Of a DNA stretch of 64,000 nucleotides, positions 55,572 through 64,000 are shown piece after piece. Numbering within the stretch: the first letter of the stretch is position 1; the number at the start of each line of letters is the position of its first letter. Made by a program: the position numbers and the translations under genes. The stretch lies in assembly GCF_020520425.1 (NCBI RefSeq), contig NC_079491.1, positions 7,365,143 through 7,429,142 on the forward strand. Reading direction: 5' to 3'. The stretch is from Spinacia oleracea. Taxonomy: Eukaryota > Streptophyta > Magnoliopsida > Caryophyllales > Amaranthaceae. A model generated the notes under the pieces. That model did not search any database, was not told the DNA's origin, and saw only the letters and a list, made by a program, of their open reading frames with translations.

Positions 55572-58500
55572 TATTAGATTTGAGTTGGCTGTAGCCTTCT
55601 CCAAAAGACAATCTTATCAATTAGTTGTAGACAAGAAGAGTAGCCAGTAGCCACACATCACAAGTCACAATCTAAAAAAATACTTGGCTTTGTAACATCA
55701 TGTAAAATGTGGCTGGAATAAACAATAAAATCTTTATTTGTGGTTGAAGAAAGTCCGGGCCGATCTCTTTCTAATTGAATGACACTATTGATCTGTTCTG
55801 TTGGAAATTTGGAATGGTGCTAAATTATCCATTATTCACTCACGATGGCATTTTTATGGTGTTTGGGGGTATAACCGTATAATAGGTATTTTCGGCGCAT
55901 TTTAAAAATAATATTTCCTTCGTTTTTTTTTTTTCTTTTTTCGACACACTTTATTTTGGCACACACATTATGACATTAAGAAAAAGTGACAAAGAAAGAT
56001 ACGCTATGTGACAAAGAAAGATACCTCACATACTCACAAACCTATGTAAGTGTTAAATAGAAAATTTACATTACAAAACTAACTAAAATAAAAGTGTGTT
56101 AACTGGAAATAAAATCCAAAAAGAAATGTGTGTCAACTAAAAGAGAACATACGAAATATATTTGTATGCACTCACAAGGATATAGTAAGGGAAAACTCAA
56201 TAATAATGCATATGTCAAACTATAACGAGTCGATAAATTTCAATCATGTCCACTGAGCATCAATAAATTTTAATTAGATCTACTAAATTTATTTGTAATT
56301 TGGTTAATAAGTTTCATCAGGTTTATCAGATCCAATAAGTTACAGGTCTAATAAACGAACAAGTTTAAAATTTCACATTCTATTTATCATCACTTTAATT
56401 AACTTTTAGGTGGGGGCAATGCTCCAAGTCTCCTTGATGGTACACAAAGAGGTACAAATGTACAATTAACGTACAAACACTAATAGTAAATGTTACTCGT
56501 CTTATTAACAACAACATAATGGAAACTCATGTTTTGCTGGCAACTTGCAACTTCTTCATAAAGACCAAGGCCACCATTTAGATTGCCGGCATTCACAGCT
56601 GCGCATATTATTTATTCTATCATTCTAGGTGGTGTCATACCGTATAAAGTATTCTCTCTGTTTTGAAAAGATTTTTTCTATTTACAGTCCATACGAAGTA
56701 TATGATTAAATTATTAAGTGATTACAAGAATTTACAGGGCACGGTACATGTACGAAGTCGTGGGCCTTAGTCCCATAGGATCATGTTAGGGCCACATGTT
56801 TTCTGAAAAAACAAGTCACGACACGACAAGACTCGGCCCCACGCACTCGTATTACATATAGAAAAATGCAGATTAAGGTTGTTAAACCAAGTTGGAAAGG
56901 TTTTAACTCGTGCAGGTGCGACCCTTAATTCTCGTAGCTAGTACATTAATCATGAAGAATCTAGCTTATACCCCCGCAACAACAATTGGGAGGGGACTGA
57001 AACCTAACCACCCAAAACTCGCCCCGAATCGGATTAGCCATAAGGGTGAACTGGGTGCTAACACAAAAAAAAAAAAAAAAATGTTAGAAAATATAAAAGG
57101 GAAACATGCGACGGTTGGGCCATGTATGTTACCAAATGCAATAATGTAGCAAATGAGGCTAGATTCAGCTTTAGATGTCAGTCACAAAAGGATTGAACTA
57201 GTGATCCCTATTTATCTACTTCATGTAAAGTGATGTACGTACATAAACGAAAATGAGAGCTTCATACTAATTGATTTCCATCATCTACTATATATATATA
57301 TATAAGGTGCATGCAATGAATCTAACACTCCTTGTCCTCTCCCCGAAGTTATCAGGTCATTTTGCCGATAGAGAATACACGTAAAGCATAAGTCCATTTA
57401 AGATGATAGTTGATCAGACCGCATACAAGTCAGGTTGGATGATAGTTAATTAGACTGCATATAAGTTAGATCGGGTGATAGTTAATTAAACCGTATATAA
57501 CTCAAATCGGATTTCATCCGAGAATCAATTGACAATAGAAGCAGTATCGTATTTCACTTATAACTTGTTTATCCTTCTTCTATGTACATAATACTACACA
57601 TTTCTTTAATAATGGAAGAAATTGTCCTAAATCACATGTGGGACATTCCTAACAACCCCATGCATGTGACGTACCCATCCTTTATACAAGTGAACCGATG
57701 ATGTTGGGACGTTACTTGCTTTAAACAAAATTTCAAATTAGGTTATATGTTCTGATACCATGATAAATATTTAGCAGGTCATACACAAGTTAGCTCACGT
57801 CAGAGGACGTGAGACCATGGCCACGTGCAAGCCCAACAATATTTCATCTCATTAGATTCAGAAGAACCATTGACAAACCAACCACCATTCTAGTCGGGTT
57901 CGCGCTTTTAACGTCAAAAGGACCACGGTTCCTTTGAGTAATTGGACCATAATTGGACCATTGTCCTATCAAGATGTTACACTACAACTCACAAGGTTTC
58001 AATCCATAGTAAGGACTAAGGACATGGTCACATGGACATTGACATTTTTCAGCTCCAATACGATAAGCTTAAAGCTTGGAGTGCTTTAGGGGACCATTAA
58101 TCCACTAACACAATATAATTTGTTTGTGATTAATTTTCCAAACAAACGTATGAAGTCATGCAATTGTTTAATCATTTTGAAATTTAAACTTCATTCACTG
58201 TCTAAGTTGACTCGTGAAAACAATGTTTTTTTCACTTTTTTTTTTCTTTCAAAGTTTAATTAAGGTACATTATTGTTGGATTGAAATAGAAATAATGTAG
58301 CATATTAATCAAAGATTCCTTCCTACATTCATGATTAATCCTATCATGTTGACAAAATTAGTTATATAAGAATTGAAGTTGACATATTATTAGCAAGATT
58401 AGATGTCATGATGATAATAAATAATGTAGACTCGACGTAGGATGTTGCATTGATTTAAAATTTAGTTTATAAGTCGGCCTATTAACTAGACTTTATTTTA

Positions 58501-59193
58501 TTCGACTTATTTTGTCTGAATATAACTCTGTATGCTATTTGAACTTATTTTCTACTTAAAAAAAGTTGTTTGAAATAATCTTATTTTGTCTGAATATAAC
58601 TCTGTATGCGTTTGAAACTGTCCACGCATTATACATGGCCACGTGCGGACGTGTTATGTATATAGATATAACCTCGGGTGTATCATGTACAAGGTACAAC
58701 CGACCAGTTGATCAGAACTGCCGAGATTTTCTAATCTATACATACGATACATAAGATAATGTTAATTTAAGAGAGAAAAAAATCACAACCCCTCTTCCCT
58801 ATTAAATCTCTTCAAAAATAGAATTACTTATCTCTCTCAACAAAGAAAACTACATCTTTCTAAAAAATTAAATTCAATCACATTTTTCTCTCATTTTCAT
58901 CTTCTAAAAAAAAGAGTCAAACAATATTAGAAAAGTATATGATCAATTTAGTTGGCATTTAATTGTTTATTTAGTTTTTATTCACTCATTTATTTAATAA
59001 GTTAATTATCTTCATTCTCTGTGTTATTAATTTGTTTAATTTTACGGGACATCTTTTATCCTCCCTCTTTTTTTAACTTTACAAAATGAGTCCATGAATT
59101 ATCTCCACCTCTTACTCCACCGTACAACCACCATCTTTTTTGCCTACTCCGCCCTGTCGGTGATGTTGCTACCCACTCTTTTATCGATACACC
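55572..59193. other. Intergenic region
   Basis: No gene is recognised. It contains a fragment related to the hAT-like repeat (about 56,740-56,850), three ~36-37 bp tandem units of the GATGATAGTTAATTAGAC type (57,402-57,510), and a 30-bp direct repeat beginning CTTATTTTGTCTGAATATAA at about 58,505 and 58,581. Confidence 0.5.
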
Positions 59194-59461
59194 CACTACA
59201 CGAAATTGTACCATTAACTACGGGAAATCCCATCGCTAAAGACCAATAATTGATGATTAACGACGGGATTTCCTGTCGCGAACTCGTCATAAAGGGGGAC
59301 GTCGTAAATGAAAATTCCCGTCGTTAACCAGTCATAAAAGATATTTGCGACGGTTGTTCTCGTCTTTGTTGGGTTGTTAGCCCCGTCGCAAAAGGCTTTT
59401 ACGACGAGATTTTCGACCCGTCGTTATTAGGTTGTCATAAAAGATACAAATTCTTGCAGTG
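59194..59461. mobile_element. CACTA-type MITE, copy 2, with intact 3-bp target duplication
   Basis: It starts CACTACACGAAAT and ends ATTCTTGCAGTG. The trinucleotide ACC is present directly on both sides (59191-59193 and 59462-59464), the 3-bp duplication that defines CACTA elements. It matches 6005-6273 along its length, including subterminal GACGGGATTTCCTGTCGCG. Confidence 0.9.
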
Positions 59462-59464
59462 ACC

Positions 59465-60968
59465 GCCACCAACACAAATTAATTTCAAAAACTAAATTGC
59501 TAGTTCAAGTTTTTGAAATTAGATAACGATGGTAGGCTGTCCAAATTAGAACCTTAGGCTAGATTATAAGCACGAGATCAGGATACTTAATACTCTTTGT
59601 ATACGCACTTACAAGTTATTTTATCTTTAACAATGCTTCTTCCTCTATAATATTTGCACCATTTAAACTTTTAGGTAGTTTGCAATATCATACACTCTCC
59701 TCCTTCATATTATGTAATTGATTCGTAATGAGAAACATAGTCACATGAAATCTTATTATATTTGTCTAATATAAACTTTCAAAACATCATTAAATATATA
59801 ATAGAACATGACATATGTGAAGTATTTTTTTAGTTTTAATTTATCATTGCCATAAATGAAAGAGGACATACATCACATTTGTTATCTTAATGTTATGTTC
59901 TTTTATACAAACATATGTATATATTCTTTGGGTGTACGGCGAACTCTTATCCACCATTAAAATTCCAGTGTAATGGATGACATGTTTTTTTATTGCACAT
60001 TCAATTCTTTTATATGAATTTAGGTTATTTTTTGTATGAAAATGGATATGTTGATTTGTTTTAAATGGACTATATGTTTTATGTTTCTATTAATTTGAAA
60101 TACATGCTTTTTTATGATTTACGCGCGAGATTTATGTTTTTATTAATTTGAAATACATGCTTTTTTAAGATTTACGCGCGAGATTTATGTTTTTATTAAT
60201 TTGAAATACATGCTTTTTTAGGATTTACATGTGAGATCTAATATATGTGAAATGAGACTTTGTTCTTCTCGCTTTATTTTCATTTATTTGAATTCAGATG
60301 AGGATAAATAAATTTAAACAAGATAAGTTCATATCTAACAAGCGCAGATAATTAATTAAGTTCAAGAATGATAAAAAAATATTAATGTTAGATGATAATC
60401 GTATAAGTTCATGTCGGATAAAACTAGCTTTAATAAATCCCGATGGGGTAAAAGTGAAATTCGGGTAAAGAGAACGGGTAAAGATGAAAATGAAAACATG
60501 GCAATAAATGAGGGGACGAAAGGAGGCAGGGGAGGGAGTAAAGCGGGTGTAAGTCTAAAAGACATGAAGTCAAATATCAGGCACTTCCATGTGCTCACAT
60601 GGTTGACGAACTCTGAAAGTGGAGAGAGAAACAGAAACAGAAACAGAAACAGAAACTAACCACAGCTCTCAATCAAACCCAACCCCAACTACACCTTAAT
60701 CATAATCAATTCTATTCTCTCATTTATTCAATTATTCTACACCCTCTCAATTTTTCATCATTTTCCCAATTCATTTCTTTCTAAACTTCAAACTCAGCAC
60801 CAGAAATCAGAGTTACCCACAAATACCCAGAACCTAAATCACCAGAAAAGCTTCAAACTTTTACTGTTTTTGGCTTAAATTTGTACTTTTGGAAACACCC
60901 TTTTGCTCATTTTTAAAAAATTTCCCCTCTTTTTTTGTTTTTGAATTTTAATTTGAAGAAAAAGGAAA
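59465..60968. other. Intergenic and 5' region of the kinase gene
   Basis: It contains three tandem 53-bp units (60,078, 60,131, 60,184), a (CAGAAA)n tract at 60,630-60,656 and a C/T-rich probable 5' leader before 60,969. No other gene. Confidence 0.5.
60078..60236. repeat. 53-bp tandem repeat, three copies
   Basis: Each unit reads TTTATGTTTTTATTAATTTG then AAATACATGC and a GATTTACGCGCGAGA end. The third copy has lost the CGCGCG core (ACATGTGAGA). Confidence 0.9.
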
Positions 60969-63900
60969 ATGAAGGAGGGGGGAGATGGTGGGTTTGTGAG
61001 AGCAGATCAGATTGATCTGAAGAGCTTGGATGAACAGCTAGAAAGGCATCTAAGCAGAGCATTAACAATGGAAAAAGCCAAGAAAAAAGATGAATTCGGT
61101 GAGCAACAAAGTAGTAGTGATGTTAAACATGAGTGGGAGATCGACGCTTCTAAGCTCATCATCAAGTCTGTCATTGCTCGTGGCACTTTTGGGACCGTTC
61201 ATCGTGGGATGTATGACGGTCTTGATGTCGCCGGTAAGAGTTTTCCCATGCTTTATCCTCTGTTTTGGTCTTGCTCACCAAGTGTTTGTTGTAATGTCTG
61301 TGAAAATTTACTGTTTTTGTTACCTCATTTTGTTAGTGTCAATTTCATTCTAAAACCCAGATGGGTTGTTTCGTTTTCTTAGCCCTTAGGGTTGCGTATA
61401 TCATAACCATAATCCTAATATCGGATTAGACTTTTTTATAGCTAATTTTAGTGGGATTGTTTGTTTGATTTACCTTTATTAAACTTTGATATGTTTTTTT
61501 TCAAGTTGGAAGATACTGAATTTGCTTTGCTTTCCAGAATCTTGATGAGGTCCACTGAGATTTGGTTGGTTTGTTATTTACATTTAGGCATTAGGCATAA
61601 TGCATTAGGTGGTCCTGTACAATGCTTATGTCATTTTCCATTGCTCCCTTTCTATTCTAGATTGTATTGCTTGGAGGTTTATATCTACTTGTGGCAAGTT
61701 TTTCTGCCTCTGATTGGTAGTGAATCGTATGAGAAGATGGTGATTGACGAGTGTGAGGGTATTTTCTGTTAAATCTGTGAAGTTATTAAAGCACGGGTTT
61801 TAGCTTGAACTTTTGATGACATTTTCAATCTTTCACGTGATCTCATCTGTAACATGAAATTAAAAAAAGAACTTGGAAATTAATGCAAACTGTTGGTTGA
61901 TGCATTATAACCCAACTTGGCCATGTTGTATCTTTTAATGAAAGTGGAAGTCAGATTGGTTAAATGTTTTAAGTTAAAACTTGGTTGCGATTAGTGAATT
62001 GTTTGTCTGTGCAGTAAGCCCATAGCTCGAGCTTTTTCATGAATTGTTTGTTTGTGTAGTATATATCTGAGATGACGGCCTAAATATTTTCTAATCTACA
62101 GTTAAACTGCTTGACTGGGGTGAGGAGGGGCAGAGAACGACAGCTGAAGTAGCTTCGCTCAGGGCAGCCTTTACGCAGGAAGTTGTAGTGTGGCACAAGC
62201 TTAACCATCCGAATGTGACTACGGTGTGTATTCTTAATTTTTCTTTTGCTTTAATCAATGTGGATGGAAATTATGTAACTTCAGTTTTGTTTTTCCCTGT
62301 GCATAATTGGGGCATTACTGAACTAAAACAAGAATTTAATACAAAAAATAGGAAAATAATTTTATTGGAGAGAGTTGTACACCTGTACTGAATCAGGTTG
62401 TATGGGCAAAAATCTCAATGTTCTTGCATATTGGAAATATGTATTCTTAGATACTTTCAAGTGGCATGATTTCATTTTTTTTTTATTATTGGATGTGGAT
62501 GAAGTTGCTCTTTTTGGCCTGTGTCCAACTGTCCATGATTGACATGTCATGTCTGCTTGGATGGTTTAATTGTTTGTAATCTCTGATGTGTTCCTTGTTG
62601 GATTCTTTTTCTTTTGAATGCATGAGTAATAAAGTTTAAAAAATGATACTCCGTAGTTCACTAGGCAAATGTCTTAGTATGCTTCTTGAACATGGAAATA
62701 GTAGTGCTGGATGGGGGGTAGATCTTTCTAGTAAGTAGCAACATGTTAAGCTGTAAGGAAATTCTAAGTTCTATGCAACTTATTATTTATTATATGCCCT
62801 TTATCGATCTGGGGACCTGTCTCGAATGACATCTGATTACATTTAATCTACTGCTACTCTGTGTGTGAACAAGTATTGAGGAGATCATCACATCAGTTTC
62901 ATCAGGCATTAAGGTTATAGAAGATATTATGATTTTGAGAGTTATACAGAGTACTTGATCAAATCTAGGTTCTTATAGGTGCTTGGCCAAGCTTTTAGGA
63001 GGACTGTTACTAGGACCCAACATCTGAAACAAGGCCAAACTCTACAGAACATGAAAGTAGTTTCTAATTGCTAGCGAACTCAGAACAGTTTCTAGGATAT
63101 GAACGAAGGAAACAACGATGTTTTATTTTTAACTTATCTAGATTACTCTTCTTCTTTTAAGTCAAAAAGAAAATAAGAAGATTGGAAATTTAAGGAGCAG
63201 TTTCCTTATGATCACTTCTAGGACAGGGTAGCCAAACACCTCACGGTTTCTTTAAAAGAAGTTTCTATAGAAGTGTTTTTAAAGTAGTTGTTTTTCAAAG
63301 CTTAGCCAAATGGACTCTAATTATGATTTGAAAGATTCCTAGTGTGTGTGGTAGCCTGATAGCATAATGAATTGCTGTGTCAATCAAAGGAGTCACCCAG
63401 CTATCACTGATCGAGACATTAGTTTTCTTCTCCCTCTCTTTCTCTCTCTAATGGGGTTGCTGCTGGCTAGTGTATCTACTTATTTTTTCATGTATGTAAA
63501 CCTCACACAAGAAGGCTTGCCTATTTGTTTTAATCAACATCCAAAAGACATTAATGAAAGTATTGATGATCACCTATCTAATCCTTAACGTGGTGTATAA
63601 CGATGAGAGATTCGTTGCAAAATAAATATTGCATTTGACTTTAGAGGTCAAACTTTAAAATTAAGCTTTTATGTAATCATTTCTTCGTCCGTTTCATATT
63701 GATGTTCCTGGTTTTCTTTTGGGGTGTTTCAAAAAGATGTTCTTGTTATGAATCTTTGCCACTTTTGACAAGTCTCTTCCCGATTTTCCCTTATACCAAT
63801 ATATCTTACTTATGGGAGCACTGCCATCCTTTTTTAGGAGAGAAAATAGCACAGGGGTTACTTTTCTAGGATTCAGACTTTCAGAGGGAGGGAGGGACGG

Positions 63901-64000
63901 AGAAGGAGAGAGAGAGATGGTAAGATTTTAGGAAAGAACTTAACTAGGAACATCAATATGAAGCAGGCGGAGTGTATCATAATTCATGGTAGGAGTTATT
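60969..64000 (+). CDS. Raf-like serine/threonine protein kinase, CBC1/CBC2-like (5' part only)
   Basis: Exon 1, 60969-61233, encodes a conserved N-terminal block (VRADQIDLKSLDEQLERHLS, residues about 10-29), then WEIDASKLIIKSVIARGTFG with TVHRG: a Raf-like glycine loop in which the first Gly is replaced by Ala-Arg, usual for this group. A phase-1 intron (GCCG|GTAAGA ... CTACAG|TT) splits a Val codon one residue before the catalytic Lys (about residue 90). Exon 2, 62102-62223, gives KLLDWGEEGQ, then EVASLRAAFTQEVVVWHKL and NHPNVT, containing the alpha-C Glu. The donor is ACG|GTGTGT. No third exon is seen before the window ends, so the rest lies beyond 64,000. Relatives (Raf group C kinases such as Arabidopsis CBC1/CBC2) act in cytosolic signalling, including stomatal light/CO2 responses. 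That role is inferred from similarity only. Confidence 0.9.
63680..63976. mobile_element. Stowaway-like MITE inside the kinase intron
   Basis: The left end TCCGTTTCATATTGATGTTC is matched in reverse by GAACATCAATATGAAGCAGG CGGA at the right. The interior holds GGGAGGGAGGGACGGAG. Non-coding. Confidence 0.7.

Noticed and set aside
55128-55577. Overlapping open frames rich in Arg, Gly, His on both strands
   Set aside because: They lie wholly within the GC-rich hAT MITE defined by its inverted ends and target duplication.

Overview
The window looks like nuclear DNA from a flowering plant. Genes are split by GT-AG introns, intergenic DNA is AT-rich, and there are many MITEs (short non-autonomous DNA transposons), Helitron ends, and Copia and LINE relics. 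The families present (SCF F-box/FBA proteins, a PP2-B phloem-lectin F-box protein, a plant Raf-like kinase) are plant families. The frequent ACTCCCTCCGTTCC-type MITEs and ACGGAGTA motifs make me suspect Caryophyllales (spinach or chenopod like). That is an impression, not a proof.

Layout. 1-530: two tandem-repeat fields, the first built of hairpins. 820-2550: a 5'-truncated Copia element with its LTR and two oppositely oriented LINE RNase H scraps. 4478-5349 (minus): a frameshifted F-box relic whose start codon touches a MITE. 5860-8400: Helitron-type ends, a CACTA MITE and a palindromic 21-bp tandem repeat. 11.3-12.6 kb: intact F-box gene alpha1. 15.0-16.3 kb: an F-box pseudogene with four frameshifts.

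17.6-51.1 kb is dominated by three diverged copies of one block. I infer the ancestral block to be [F-box alpha, F-box beta, PP2-B F-box gene]. Block A (about 17.65-26.0 kb) keeps alpha2, has a broken beta1, and retains only the PP2-B upstream region. Block B (about 26.07-32.9 kb) keeps alpha3, has beta2 reduced to a C-terminal scrap by a microhomology deletion, and is then interrupted by a retrotransposon. Block C (about 46.16-54.2 kb) has lost alpha but keeps intact beta3 and the intact three-exon PP2-B gene. The copies have therefore lost members in a complementary way.

32.9-37.55 kb holds a non-LTR retrotransposon whose domain order (N-terminal zinc fingers, reverse transcriptase, CCHC, PD-(D/E)XK-like endonuclease) is that of the restriction-like-endonuclease (RLE, R2/R4/Dong/Utopia-like) group. 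This is unusual for a seed plant. It and a second truncated copy lie between (TAA)n tracts, which suggests microsatellite targeting. 37.5-46.16 kb is an array of about 13 copies of one Stowaway-like MITE separated by tracts of a 7-bp satellite (AATAAAT and variants).

54.2-60.9 kb is intergenic, with hAT- and CACTA-type MITEs and short tandem repeats. At 60,969 a Raf-like protein kinase gene (CBC1/CBC2-like) begins and runs off the right edge. No tRNA, rRNA, CRISPR or bacterial-type operon was seen.
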